Below, in pieces: positions 30,675-40,006 of a DNA stretch of 64,000 nt. Below the pieces are notes generated by a model, which was not told the origin of the DNA, did not search any database, and saw only the letters and a list, made by a program, of their open reading frames with translations. The first letter of the stretch is position 1, and every line of letters starts with the position of its first letter. This DNA comes from Deinococcus aquaedulcis (GTDB lineage: Bacteria > Deinococcota > Deinococci > Deinococcales > Deinococcaceae): contig NZ_JAHRBL010000008.1 in the NCBI RefSeq assembly GCF_019693445.1, forward strand, positions 89,406-153,405, read 5' to 3'. Position numbers and translations under genes: made by a program.

Positions 30675-31640
30675 TCAGGCGTCGGAAAGAAATTCCACGC
30701 CGCCGGTCTTGTCGCCTTCGTACTTCCTGGCCTGCTGAATGGACTCTTCTTCCGAGTGCAGCTGTTGCTTGCCGGTCAGCAGGTCAGGGTTCATTTTGAT
30801 GCGTTCGGTGCTGTCCAGAAGGACCTGATACAGGGCGCTGAGCGTGGCGGTGAAGATAGGCCGCGCCTCAGTGCCTGCAGTGAGGGTGCCGGAAATGGCG
30901 AGCTCCGAGACTCCATCGTCGAAGCAATAGGAAGCAGTGGGGAGGGGAGCTTTCCGGTACGCAGCGGCAAAGTAATGTGGCGTGAGACTGTGCTTCGATT
31001 TTTCAATTAGAGGCACAAAGTCAGAAAAACCATATCTGATACTAAACTCATGTGACAGGTGTTTCAGTCCAACTATCGCATAAGCTCCTGCGGTATCAAA
31101 CGCAATGTATTCCGGCTGAACTTCCCTGACCCGGCAACGCCGAACATGCTTCATATAGTGAACAAGGGCTTCTGAAGCATTATCAAAGGAGCGGCCGTCG
31201 CAAACGAAACGAACCTCTTCCGGGGGATAGAGCCTGGAGTCATCTTTGTTGAGAAGATAGTCGAAGGTCGAGAGCATATTGAAAACGTGCATCTCTGGCT
31301 TGCCCTGATACCTCATCATTTGGTGATATCTGGCAGTCAGACCGCTGCCCTCATGGTCGAGAATGGCAGTTATATTTTCGAACTGAACCTTGGTTAGGTT
31401 CAGATACTTTTCCCTTTGGGCAACATCAAGATTATCGGGTGCCAGCTTCGCCTTGGCGTTCAGCCAGGAATGATCATGGCCTTTGTAAATGCAGATGATG
31501 TGTCTTCCAAGTTGCACATGAATCTCGGAAGCGTCTAAGTGCTTTACCACTTCATGTCTTTGGCAGTAGTCGACGGCCAAGTCGAAAGCCGAACCTAGGA
31601 AGGGTGGGGCAACTTCAAATTTCTTCTTCTTCCAAAACAT
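30675..31640 (-). CDS. Hypothetical protein downstream of DUF4157 cargo gene
   Basis: A 321-residue soluble protein with no family I recognise. It starts MFWKKKKFEVAPP, contains many aromatic and His residues, and shows no signal peptide. The ATG is 2 nt after the stop of the DUF4157 gene, so translation is probably coupled. Base composition is clearly lower in G+C than the surroundings, with codons such as AAA, AAT and TTT, pointing to horizontal acquisition. In polymorphic-effector loci this position is often held by an immunity protein or accessory chaperone, which is only a suggestion. Confidence 0.8.
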   Translation of the reverse strand: MFWKKKKFEVAPPFLGSAFDLAVDYCQRHEVVKHLDASEIHVQLGRHIICIYKGHDHSWLNAKAKLAPDNLDVAQREKYLNLTKVQFENITAILDHEGSGLTARYHQMMRYQGKPEMHVFNMLSTFDYLLNKDDSRLYPPEEVRFVCDGRSFDNASEALVHYMKHVRRCRVREVQPEYIAFDTAGAYAIVGLKHLSHEFSIRYGFSDFVPLIEKSKHSLTPHYFAAAYRKAPLPTASYCFDDGVSELAISGTLTAGTEARPIFTATLSALYQVLLDSTERIKMNPDLLTGKQQLHSEEESIQQARKYEGDKTGGVEFLSDA

Positions 31641-31642
31641 AG

Positions 31643-34600
31643 TTACGGTGCCCCTACCTGTGGCCCGTCTTCAAGCTGCACCGGATCGTTCATACCGCCT
31701 GCACCAACACTGGTGTTCAGCCCTTTCCCGGCGTCAGTCAGCCCTGCACCAATCATCTTTTCATTCAGATAGTCAGGATTGAAACCCAGGGAGTTGAGGT
31801 AAGCCTCCCAGCCGATTTTGAGTGGTTTCAGCGGCTGCTGTTGGTCATCTGGCTTGACCATCTCGGTCTTAGCCGCCAGCACGGCGCCTTTCGTAGCCTC
31901 ACTGGTGATTGAAGCAATCATGTGGCCCGTGCCTGCCCCCGACTGAATGGCTTTGCTCCATCCAGCATCTTTTTCCAGAATGGTGCGGTAGGTGGCGCGA
32001 GGTCCGATGGCCAAGAGGCTTCCTATCCCCCGCAGCACGCGACGGCCCGTCGTTTCTCCTCTCCGGCGAGGTGCCCCGACAGCGGCACGCTTCAAGTCGG
32101 CCCAGGATTGCTTGCGAGACGCTGCCAGAGCCTGCTGAGCAATGGGCCGCGCCACAACCCGGTGATTGGTCTGCACCAGTCGCTGCGCCAGCAACTTCCT
32201 CAATTTGTCCTGGCTGAAGTGGGTGGGAAGTTTGAGGGAGGCGGCCAACTGGGTGACCTGCCGGGGCAGCATGGCATCCACGGCTCTGTGGGCCGCATCG
32301 AACTGTTTGGCCTTTAGGGCCTTGCGGCCACCGAGGAGCTGCTTCGTTTCCTTCGTGGCACGTCCGGCGACGCCTGCGCTGCTATACAGACTTTGCTGCA
32401 TATCTGCCCAGGTCTCCCGGGCCAGCTTGGCGTTGTACTGCTTCATGTCTTTCCAGACCAGACGAGCACGATCTGTCAGGGCCCTGTTGGTCAATCTGGC
32501 AGGGGCCCCAGCCGCACTCGCGGCACGGCCAGTGACGACTGTTGAACGTCCAGCAACCAGCCGCCGTGCCCCCTGAGCCAGCCCCTTGCCCATAGGACTC
32601 AGTGCGTAGCGGCCCAGGTTGCCGGCAGCGCCTTTGGCCAGGCCGCCAGCCAGTGCGGCGCCCGGGCCCATCACCACGCCCAGCGCAGCGTCAAACGCCA
32701 TCGCCTTGGGATCCAGCACTCCCTGCATCAGGCTCATCTTGCCCTGGTACTTCTCGTCTCGCAGCAGGACTTTGTTCTGAGCAAGGCGGCCCAGGGCTCC
32801 CCCTGCCGCGCCGCCCGCTGCCATGATCAGCAGCGGTGCAGCCAGGCCCCCAGTGAGGCCCGTGAGGGCCGCTGCGCCTACAGTGACCCCCACGGTCACG
32901 GCCAGACGCGCCAGGGTGGCCTTGCCCTCGGTGGAGGTGGCCCATTTCCACGCTTCGGAGGCCTTGCCTTTGGCGGCATTCCAGAGGCCCTTCACGCCGC
33001 CCTTCTTAATGGCTTGAAAAGCGGTAAACGCAGCGCCCGTGCCCAGTAGCAATGCGGTGGCGGGGCGGTTTTTCAGGAACTTGCCCAGTCCACCCTTGGC
33101 CGTTCGTATCGCGCGGGTGGCTTTGGCACCAATCCGGCGTTTCAAGCTCTGGGCCTTGGTGGTGGCGGTCTTGGCCAGCGCAGCAATCCTGGTTTTCGCG
33201 CTTGCTGCCGCTGCGGTCAGACGCTGGCGGACCTGCTGCCCGGCCGCTTTGGCCTGCGTCCAGGCGTTCTGGGCACGGGTCTTGACGTTGTTCAGCAGCC
33301 TCGTGGCGGCCGTCTTGAGCTTGGTGCGGGCCGCTGTGGCCTTGTCTCGCAGGTTGAGCGCCGCCGTAGACGCCGCTTGCCGCAGCGTGCCCGAGATCGT
33401 CCTCGCTTTGTCTTTCAGCTTTGTCTGCACCTGCGCGACCGTGGAAGCGGCGCGGAAGGCCAGCTGGTGCGCCCGGACACGCAGTTGCGCGGCCTTAGCT
33501 CTGGCACTCTGTACCGCCTGTTGCGCTTTGCCTTTGACTGTTTGCAGCGTTTTGCGACCGTACTCGCGGGCGGTCTTGCCCGCCGCCTTGATCTGGGTGC
33601 GGACCCTGGCACGCAGCGTCTGGGCCTGCTTCAGTGTCTGACTGGCCGCCTCGCGCGCTGCTTTGATCGCTGGGGCCGCTGCCTTCTGCACGCGGGCCAC
33701 CGTCTTCTGAATCCGCTGCTGGGCAGCTTTCTGCACGGTGCCGACCGCACTCTTCAGTTTGTCCCGGGCAGAGCCGGCCAGCTTTTTCAGGTCGCCCAGG
33801 CCCCAGCGTTGTACGGCGGCTGCGGGGGCCGGGGAGGCCACCTGACGCTGCACCGGGTGCGCCTTCTGAGGCATGGGGGCAGCGGCCAGCTTGGCGCCCA
33901 TTGACCGAGCTTCGCTTTCCAGCCCAGCATCAGGGTCCACGCCCGGTCCGACGCGTCCTTGAGACTGCTGCACGGTATGGGTCACCTCGTGCGCCAGCAG
34001 TTCCAGCCCACTCTGGCTGTTCGGATTGAACTTGCCACTCTGGAAGAAAATGTCACTGCCCGTCGTAAAGGCCAGGGCATTGACCCCCTTGGCCAGCGTG
34101 TCCGCTTCCGCATCATCATGGATGCGCACCCGGGACAGGTCATGGTTCAAGCCTTGTTCGAGGTGCCGTTGAATCGCTTCGGGCAAGGGATTGCCTGCGC
34201 CTCGTCTCGCTTGAATCCGTTGCAAGACGGGTTGCGTCGCTTCGGCGTCCAGTTCCACCAACTGCCGCTGCAAGGTCTGTCGTTGGGCAGCGGTCGCTGC
34301 TACACCTGCCTCGGCTTCATAGCGTTGAACAGCGGTATCCACAGCTCGCTGAAGGGCCAGCCGTTCCCCAGCGGGCACCAGGCCCAGAACGACCCGGCTG
34401 ACTGGCGCACTGATCTCGTGCCTCTGCAGCGTCGCTAAATGCTCGCCGTAGGTGTCGTATCTCGCTTGGGCGGGGCCTCGATCTGAACGGAAGCCTTGCA
34501 CCAAGGTATTGGCCACCTGCCGTTGCAGGGCGGTGAACTGGGCGTATTGCCGCGTGTCCAGGGCTTGGCCTTCGACCTGCTCGGCCTGATGGCGCATCAC

Positions 34601-34924
34601 CGTGACCCAGTCGGCTGGGCTTTGGGGCTTGGCCGGCACGGGCTGGGTCTGCCGCTGGACCGCCACACCCTCCATCTGGGGCAGGGCGGCCAATTGCTCG
34701 CTCACCGCTTGGCGCTGCAGCTGGACTCGTGCCACCTCCGCCTGTTCCAGCCCCGACGCCCGCAGCACCGGCCCCGCCGCTTGCCGCTGCAACACCTGGG
34801 GACGCCAGAGGTGGGCCTGGGTGCCGCTCACCGCCGGGTGGGGTGCAAGGTCTGGGGCCTGCACGGGGGCGGGGCCACGCCGCGCTGCTTTCTTGGTCAG
34901 GGACGCACCCTGGTGTTCAAACAT
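31643..34924 (-). CDS. DUF4157-domain large protein, injection-system-cargo-like
   Basis: 1093 residues. Residues about 45-370 are studded with QRQ/LQR/VQR motifs; a DUF4157 domain at about residues 250-330 contains GLNHDLSRVRIHDD, FFQSGKFNPNSQSG and the zincin motif HEVTH (312-316). Residues about 377-623 form a long Ala/Lys/Arg/Gln helical region. A Gly/Ala-rich hydrophobic stretch at about 624-720 could insert in membranes, and a C-terminal domain of about 370 residues has no recognised fold. DUF4157 marks cargo and toxins of extracellular contractile injection systems and other polymorphic effectors. Ribosome site GGAGG 7 nt before the ATG at 34924. Confidence 0.85.
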   Translation of the reverse strand: MFEHQGASLTKKAARRGPAPVQAPDLAPHPAVSGTQAHLWRPQVLQRQAAGPVLRASGLEQAEVARVQLQRQAVSEQLAALPQMEGVAVQRQTQPVPAKPQSPADWVTVMRHQAEQVEGQALDTRQYAQFTALQRQVANTLVQGFRSDRGPAQARYDTYGEHLATLQRHEISAPVSRVVLGLVPAGERLALQRAVDTAVQRYEAEAGVAATAAQRQTLQRQLVELDAEATQPVLQRIQARRGAGNPLPEAIQRHLEQGLNHDLSRVRIHDDAEADTLAKGVNALAFTTGSDIFFQSGKFNPNSQSGLELLAHEVTHTVQQSQGRVGPGVDPDAGLESEARSMGAKLAAAPMPQKAHPVQRQVASPAPAAAVQRWGLGDLKKLAGSARDKLKSAVGTVQKAAQQRIQKTVARVQKAAAPAIKAAREAASQTLKQAQTLRARVRTQIKAAGKTAREYGRKTLQTVKGKAQQAVQSARAKAAQLRVRAHQLAFRAASTVAQVQTKLKDKARTISGTLRQAASTAALNLRDKATAARTKLKTAATRLLNNVKTRAQNAWTQAKAAGQQVRQRLTAAAASAKTRIAALAKTATTKAQSLKRRIGAKATRAIRTAKGGLGKFLKNRPATALLLGTGAAFTAFQAIKKGGVKGLWNAAKGKASEAWKWATSTEGKATLARLAVTVGVTVGAAALTGLTGGLAAPLLIMAAGGAAGGALGRLAQNKVLLRDEKYQGKMSLMQGVLDPKAMAFDAALGVVMGPGAALAGGLAKGAAGNLGRYALSPMGKGLAQGARRLVAGRSTVVTGRAASAAGAPARLTNRALTDRARLVWKDMKQYNAKLARETWADMQQSLYSSAGVAGRATKETKQLLGGRKALKAKQFDAAHRAVDAMLPRQVTQLAASLKLPTHFSQDKLRKLLAQRLVQTNHRVVARPIAQQALAASRKQSWADLKRAAVGAPRRRGETTGRRVLRGIGSLLAIGPRATYRTILEKDAGWSKAIQSGAGTGHMIASITSEATKGAVLAAKTEMVKPDDQQQPLKPLKIGWEAYLNSLGFNPDYLNEKMIGAGLTDAGKGLNTSVGAGGMNDPVQLEDGPQVGAP

Positions 34925-34986
34925 GCCGTAACCTCCGGGACTTAAGCTTGACAATAAGTCATTTGCGCCCCGGAAGCATGGGCTGC

Positions 34987-35421
34987 TTAGCGAATCCGGG
35001 TCACCTGCCGCGTTTCGGGATCGTTCATGTGGTCCAGGCGAAGCACCGGGGCGTCCGGGTAATCGGCATACAGCCCTTCGCCCCATTCAATCAGGCTCAG
35101 GCGGCTGCTCTGCACCTGCTCGTCCAAGTCCATCTCGTACAGTTCGGCCACGTCGCGCACGCGGTAGGCGTCCACGTGCAGCACCGGCCCGGCCGGGGTG
35201 GGGTAGAGGTTCATCAGGGCGTAGGTGGGGCTGGTCACCGCGCCGTCAAAGCCCAGGGCCGCCACCAGGCCCTGCGAGAAGCTGGTTTTGCCAGCGCCCA
35301 GTTCACCTTCCAGAAACAGCACCGCGCCGGGGGCCAGGGCGGTCCAGGCGGCGCCGAACGCCTGCTGCTCTGTCAGGCCACGCAACACGCGGCGCTCGCC
35401 CACGGCCAGCGGCAGGGTCAC
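34987..35421 (-). CDS. tsaE: tRNA threonylcarbamoyladenosine biosynthesis ATPase
   Basis: Partner of TsaB and TsaD in making t6A37 of ANN-decoding tRNAs. 144 residues with the P-loop FLEGELGAGKTSF, SPTYALMNLY, the HVDAYRV block and the LIEWGEGL strand near the C-terminus. The GTG at 35421 forms a GTGA overlap with the preceding coiled-coil gene; a GTG at 35442 would extend the N-terminus by seven residues. It is the last gene of the LC7 operon, probably by chance of transcription rather than function. Confidence 0.93.
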   Translation of the reverse strand: MTLPLAVGERRVLRGLTEQQAFGAAWTALAPGAVLFLEGELGAGKTSFSQGLVAALGFDGAVTSPTYALMNLYPTPAGPVLHVDAYRVRDVAELYEMDLDEQVQSSRLSLIEWGEGLYADYPDAPVLRLDHMNDPETRQVTRIR

Positions 35422-37409
35422 GGCAACCCGGTGTCCAGCCACGCGCCCACCTGCTCATCCAGTTCGGTCCAGTTCTGGGCGCGGCCCAGGCGCCACTCGC
35501 CGGGCACCGTGCTGCGCGCCGACCAGACGTGGGTGGCGTCGCCCATGTCCAGGCGGTGCAGTCCCAGTGCCGTGGCCTGGGCCAGCAGCGCCGCCATGCC
35601 CTGCGCCGAGAGGGTCTGGGCGCCCTGGCGAATCTGGCCGCCTTCCAGGGTCCAGGTTTCTGCCGGTTCGGCGCTCGCCACCGGGACGGGCGCCGGGGTG
35701 GGCGGCGTGGCCGGGGCCGAGAGCAGCGTGTCGAAAATAGACGCAGGGCTGCTGCCACCGCTGGGGGGTGGCGGGGGCGGGGCCAGGGCGGGGTCCGGGT
35801 TGCTGGCCAGCGGGGGGGTGCTTTCCTCGAAATCGAACACGTCCAGCAGGCCGCTCAGGGCGTCCTGGCCGAAGGTCGAGGTGACTTCCTGCGCGGCGCG
35901 GTATTCGGCGTGGGCCTCGGCCAGCAGGGCCTCGGCGTCGGCCAGGGTCTGGGCGTAGCGTTCCCGGGCCTGGGCGCTCAGCTGCCCCAGGCGGCGCTGG
36001 GCGCGCAGGGTGTCGGCCAGCCGCCCCAGACGCTGGGTGGTTTCCCCGGCGAGGTGACGCACCGTGTCGTACTCCTGCACCACCCGGTCAGCGCGGGCGT
36101 CGAAGTCCTCGCGTTCCTGGGCGGCGGCGCCCATGCGGCGCTCCAGCACGCTCCACAGGGTGGCGGGGTCCACGCTGCCGCCCTGGGCCAGCCGGGCGCG
36201 GGCCTCGGCCAGCAGGGGCGCCAGTTCGGCGCTGGCGCCGGGCACGTTGCGCGCCGAGCGCTCGATTTCCAGCAGTTCGCGCTGCAGTTCCAGCTGGGCG
36301 CGGGCGTCCACGCCGGCCTGCAGGGCCTCGTGCATGGCCTGCAGTTCCTGCAGTTCATCGGTGGCGAGGCTGCCGCTGTCCAGCAGGTGGCGGGCCGAAT
36401 CCAGGGCAATGCGGGTGTCGGCCCCGGCCTGCACCCGGCTCAGTTCGGCTTCCAGGCGGGCAAACTGCTCGCGCTGCTGGGCCAGCAGGGCGTCGCGCTC
36501 GGTCTTCAGGGCCTCGCGCCAGCCGCTCACCACATCCTCGGTCAGCTTGGCCTGGGTCTGCAGGGCGCGCAGGCCCTCGTGGCGCTCGCGCAGGTCAGGG
36601 CGGGCCTGCAGCAGGGCAGTGAATTCGCGCTCCACGCTGGCCAGCTGCTGCGCGGCGTGCTCCTGTTCCAGCGCCAGCACGCGCGCCTGGGCATCCGGGT
36701 CCAGAATGGTCGCCGAGGTGGGCACGGCTGGGTTTTCCACCGTCTGCACCACCGAGGATTCCAGGGCCTTGCGCAGATTGAAAGTGAGGTTGCGCGCGCG
36801 CTCCACCTCGCCGGGCAGCAGCGTGCCCTGTTTCTGGGCCTCGTCAATCTGTCCGATCAAGGTGTCCAGGCGCCGCACGTCCTTGCCGCCCATGCCCTGC
36901 ACCCGCACGTAGGTGGCGCGCAGTTCCGCGAGGTCCTGGCCCTGTTCCACCAGCCCTTCTTGCAGGCGGCGGTCCATGGTGTCAATCAGGTTCTGGCCTT
37001 CTTGCACCAGGGCGCTGATGTCGCGGCCCTCTTTTTCTTCCTGGCGGGCCACACTGAGCACGCCGCGCAGGCGCTGGGTTTCGGGCCAGTCAAAGTACAG
37101 CGAGAAGCGCCGCGCGCCTTCCTCCAGCCCCAGCAAAGAGCTGAGCTGGTTGGGCAAGAGGCGCTCCTGCGTGGACTTCATGATCTCATTGAGCACTTCC
37201 GAGACGCGCTTTTTGGCCAGCGGCGCGGGCACGCTCAGCTGCAGCCGTTTGAAAACTTCCTTTTTCAGGATGTCTTCAAGCATCCCGGGGTCAATGGTGT
37301 CCAGCGAGCCGCCGCGCGCCTGGGCAGCGTCCTGCAGAATGCGTTCCAGCGCGCGGGGCGAGACCAGATCGCCCAGCATCTTCACCGGCAGTCGGCTGAG
37401 GGTCGCCAT
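35418..37409 (-). CDS. Coiled-coil protein of LC7 operon
   Basis: 663 residues, cytoplasmic. Residues 1-75 form a helical domain (LGDLVSPRALERILQ to AKKRVSEVLNEI) that resembles the N-terminus of the LC7 protein two genes upstream. Residues about 80-490 are long heptad-type coiled coil rich in Glu, Arg, Gln and Leu. A Pro-rich linker (APPPPPPSGGS) follows, then a C-terminal globular domain of about 75 residues (ETWTLEGGQIRQGAQ to GAWLDTGLP). Start and previous stop overlap as TGATG. No enzymatic motif; a scaffold role is likely. Confidence 0.85.
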   Translation of the reverse strand: MATLSRLPVKMLGDLVSPRALERILQDAAQARGGSLDTIDPGMLEDILKKEVFKRLQLSVPAPLAKKRVSEVLNEIMKSTQERLLPNQLSSLLGLEEGARRFSLYFDWPETQRLRGVLSVARQEEKEGRDISALVQEGQNLIDTMDRRLQEGLVEQGQDLAELRATYVRVQGMGGKDVRRLDTLIGQIDEAQKQGTLLPGEVERARNLTFNLRKALESSVVQTVENPAVPTSATILDPDAQARVLALEQEHAAQQLASVEREFTALLQARPDLRERHEGLRALQTQAKLTEDVVSGWREALKTERDALLAQQREQFARLEAELSRVQAGADTRIALDSARHLLDSGSLATDELQELQAMHEALQAGVDARAQLELQRELLEIERSARNVPGASAELAPLLAEARARLAQGGSVDPATLWSVLERRMGAAAQEREDFDARADRVVQEYDTVRHLAGETTQRLGRLADTLRAQRRLGQLSAQARERYAQTLADAEALLAEAHAEYRAAQEVTSTFGQDALSGLLDVFDFEESTPPLASNPDPALAPPPPPPSGGSSPASIFDTLLSAPATPPTPAPVPVASAEPAETWTLEGGQIRQGAQTLSAQGMAALLAQATALGLHRLDMGDATHVWSARSTVPGEWRLGRAQNWTELDEQVGAWLDTGLP

Positions 37410-39016
37410 CAGAGTTCCTCGTCCCAATCAACGGTGGCGGCGCTCTCCACGGTGGTGTTCTTGGACGAGCTGCCCGCGCCCAGCAGCCCGAACTGCTCGC
37501 ACAGGCCCCGGAACCCGAAGGCCATCAGGCCGATGGCCACGGCGCTCAGCAGGGCCCAGATGGGCAGGGCGTAGGCGCTCTGGGTCAGCGTCAGGTTGGT
37601 CAGGCCGCGCAGGGCGCCCGCCCCGAACACGTCGCCCAGGGCGCCGAGGAAGCCAAAGATCCCTTCAAGCATCAGCGGCAGCATCAACAGGGCCAGGCCC
37701 GTCATGATGGCGCGCCAGTAGGTGTTGCGGCCCCCGAAGGCGAGGTTCAGCAGGTACAGCGGCGCAGCGGTGGCCAGCGCCAGCAGCAGGAACACCAGCA
37801 CCCGCAGCCAGCCCGAGAACCAGCGGCTGATGCCCAGCGAGGTGGTGTCCAGGGCGCTGGCGCCCTGCCCGGCCTGCTGGCGCTCGGCGTTCGCGAGGCC
37901 ACCGATCAGAGCCTGCACGTCGCTGACCCGCAGGGCGCTGCGGCCCTGGGCGCGCTCGGTGGCGGCCGTGACCTGGGCAAAGGCCTCGGTGTCGCGCAGC
38001 GGGGCAGGCACGCGTGCCAGCGCCGCCGAAGCGCGGGTCAGGGCCTCGCGCGCCGTGGCCGCGTCGCTGTGGCCAGCCGCCGCCTGGGCGCGGCCCAGTT
38101 CGGCATAAGCCGTGGCCAGGGCGCCCGCCGCGCTGGCCGTGGCCGCCGGGGCCGGCTGCGGACGGGGCTGGGGCGTGGGGGTTGGGGTGGGGTCGGGCGT
38201 GGGCGCCGGGGTGCCCTGGGCCGGGGGGGTGGTGGTCTGGGCGGTGCCGCCACTGTTCCCCGCGCCGCTGGCAGCTGGGGGGGCAGCCAGGGTGCGGTTC
38301 AGCGCGGCGGTGCCCTGGCGCAGGGTACCCAGCGAGGTGGCCAGGGCCGCCGTGTCGCCACCCGCCAGCTGGCGCAGGGCGTCGCCAAACTGTGACACCC
38401 GCAGCGTGCCCACGCCCTCGGCGTCCTGCACGGTGGTAAACCAGCCCGTGGCACGCGCCAGATTCACGTACGACGTGGTGGTCTGCTCGGCGCGGGTGGC
38501 CTGCAGGGCGGCCGAGACCTTGGCGGCAGCGGCACGCTGCAGGCGCCACGCGGTGCGTTCCAGGCGGCCGGCCCGGGCGTCCTGGGCCAGCGCCTGCGCG
38601 CCTTCCCCGCCCACGCCAAATTCGCGCGCCAGCAGGCGCAGCTGGGCGTCGCCGTTTTCGGGGGCGGCGCTCAGGGCGGCCAGGGTCTGGTCGTACAGGG
38701 CCTTGCGCATCAGGCCGCGCGCCAGCAGCACCTGGGCTTCCAGTTCGGCCGGGGTGCGGGCCAGCGCGGCGCGGGCGCTGCCCAGGGCGTCGGTCAGGCC
38801 GCGCACGATCTGCTGGTTGCGCAGGGTGGGCGCCAGGGTGTCCAGCGCCTTTTGCGCGGCGTCCAGGCGGTTCAGGGCCGCCTGCGCCGACTGGGCGCGC
38901 GCCGTCACCGCGCCGTCCAGGTTGCTGGCCAGGGCGCTATACGCCGTGAGGTCCTGGGCGCCGGCCGTGCCCAGGCTCAGGGCGGCCAGCAGGCTCCACT
39001 GGGCCGCGCGCTTCAT
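37409..39016 (-). CDS. Exported/membrane protein of LC7 operon
   Basis: 535 residues: signal peptide (MKRAAQWSLLAALSLGTAGA), an Ala-rich helical extracytoplasmic region of about 220 residues, a Thr/Pro linker (TPTPTPQPRPQP), a second helical region, then four hydrophobic segments at the C-terminus (LRVLVFLLLALATAAPLYLL and three more) and a cytoplasmic acidic tail ending DWDEEL. ATGA overlap with the LC7 gene. It could anchor the coiled-coil and LC7 proteins to the membrane; that is inferred from operon structure. Confidence 0.83.
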   Translation of the reverse strand: MKRAAQWSLLAALSLGTAGAQDLTAYSALASNLDGAVTARAQSAQAALNRLDAAQKALDTLAPTLRNQQIVRGLTDALGSARAALARTPAELEAQVLLARGLMRKALYDQTLAALSAAPENGDAQLRLLAREFGVGGEGAQALAQDARAGRLERTAWRLQRAAAAKVSAALQATRAEQTTTSYVNLARATGWFTTVQDAEGVGTLRVSQFGDALRQLAGGDTAALATSLGTLRQGTAALNRTLAAPPAASGAGNSGGTAQTTTPPAQGTPAPTPDPTPTPTPQPRPQPAPAATASAAGALATAYAELGRAQAAAGHSDAATAREALTRASAALARVPAPLRDTEAFAQVTAATERAQGRSALRVSDVQALIGGLANAERQQAGQGASALDTTSLGISRWFSGWLRVLVFLLLALATAAPLYLLNLAFGGRNTYWRAIMTGLALLMLPLMLEGIFGFLGALGDVFGAGALRGLTNLTLTQSAYALPIWALLSAVAIGLMAFGFRGLCEQFGLLGAGSSSKNTTVESAATVDWDEEL

Positions 39017-39732
39017 GCCGCCACCCGCAGCTGCTGCAGTTCCACGATCAGGCGCCCCACATTGGCCTGCGAGGTGGCGACCACCGCCACGCAGTAGCCG
39101 CCCAGCGGGCACACGCAGACGGTCTGGCCTCCCAGGTCCGCCGAGAGCAGCTTCAGCGCCCGTTTCTGAAACAGCATGGCGCTGGCAGCCACCACGCCGC
39201 CCAGCCCCGCCGGGTCGCGCACCGCCTTGACCCGCAGCACCTCGCCGCTGGCGCGGCAGACCATCACCCCCTGCACCCCGCTGAAGCGCCCCAGCGCCTG
39301 AATCAGGGCGTCCTGGTCACCTGCCTGCGCCAGATCGTAGGTGCGGGCGGTGGGCAGCGCGCCGTATTCAGGATCGTCGAACTCGAAGTCGTCGGCGCTC
39401 AGGCCCAGGTCGTCGAAGGTGGTGTCGGTCTGGGGCTCGTCCCAGGTGGCCAGCGGCACGTTCTGGGTGAACAGGGTGGGCGCTTTGGGGTACTGCGCTT
39501 CCAGTTGCCCGGCCAGACTCAGCAGTTCCTTGCGGGCGCGGGCGGGGGGCAGCACGGTGCTCAGGCGCGCGAGCAGCGGCCCGGACAGCACCTTCTGCAT
39601 GTCCTGCGCCGTCACGGTTTCGGCCGCGAGGCCCTGCTCGCGCAGCACCGAGCGCAGCATGGTCTCGGCCGCACGATCAGAGACGACGCCCGACAAGGCG
39701 CGGACAATCATGGTGTACACAGCGTTGGTCAT
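39013..39732 (-). CDS. Roadblock/LC7-domain protein with N-terminal shared domain
   Basis: 239 residues. The C-terminal 110 residues (ALGRFSGVQGVMVCRASGEVL to NVGRLIVELQQL) have the alternating strand-helix pattern of Roadblock/LC7 domains, which modulate small Ras-like GTPases or scaffold complexes. Residues 1-70 form a helical domain (LSGVVSDRAAETMLRS to ARARKELLSL) resembling the start of the 663-residue coiled-coil protein. Between them lies an acidic linker. Ribosome site GAGG 6 nt before ATG 39732; a TATACT -10 is at 39748-39753. No MglA-type GTPase is in this window. Confidence 0.83.
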   Translation of the reverse strand: MTNAVYTMIVRALSGVVSDRAAETMLRSVLREQGLAAETVTAQDMQKVLSGPLLARLSTVLPPARARKELLSLAGQLEAQYPKAPTLFTQNVPLATWDEPQTDTTFDDLGLSADDFEFDDPEYGALPTARTYDLAQAGDQDALIQALGRFSGVQGVMVCRASGEVLRVKAVRDPAGLGGVVAASAMLFQKRALKLLSADLGGQTVCVCPLGGYCVAVVATSQANVGRLIVELQQLRVAA

Positions 39733-39843
39733 GAGGAACCTCAAGGAAGTATAGAAAGGCCGCGCTTACATTTTTGTCTCATCTGGATTGTGCCGCAATT
39801 GGGCCCCCAGGGTGCAGGGGCGCGCGCCGAAAAAGGGCCCTGC

Positions 39844-39849
39844 TATACT
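39844..39849 (+). promoter_or_regulatory. Extended -10 promoter of tRNA-Arg
   Basis: TGCTATACT, an extended -10, about 47 nt before the tRNA. No good -35 at the usual distance. Confidence 0.6.
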
Positions 39850-39896
39850 CCCGGCGCGGTCCGGGCCGACTGGCCGACGACCAGCCTCACCTGCCT

Positions 39897-39973
<77 letters not shown>

Positions 39974-39978
39974 CGAGG

Positions 39979-40006
39979 AACCGCGCCTAGAGCGCGGTTC
40001 TTTTCT
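39979..40006 (+). terminator. Intrinsic terminator of tRNA-Arg
   Basis: Perfect stem AACCGCGC / GCGCGGTT with a 5-nt loop, followed by CTTTTCT. Confidence 0.93.

Noticed and set aside
35529..37574. 681-codon plus-strand open frame
   Set aside because: Antisense to the coiled-coil gene of the LC7 operon. It is an artefact of GC-rich codon bias; the minus-strand protein has clear heptads and coupled starts.
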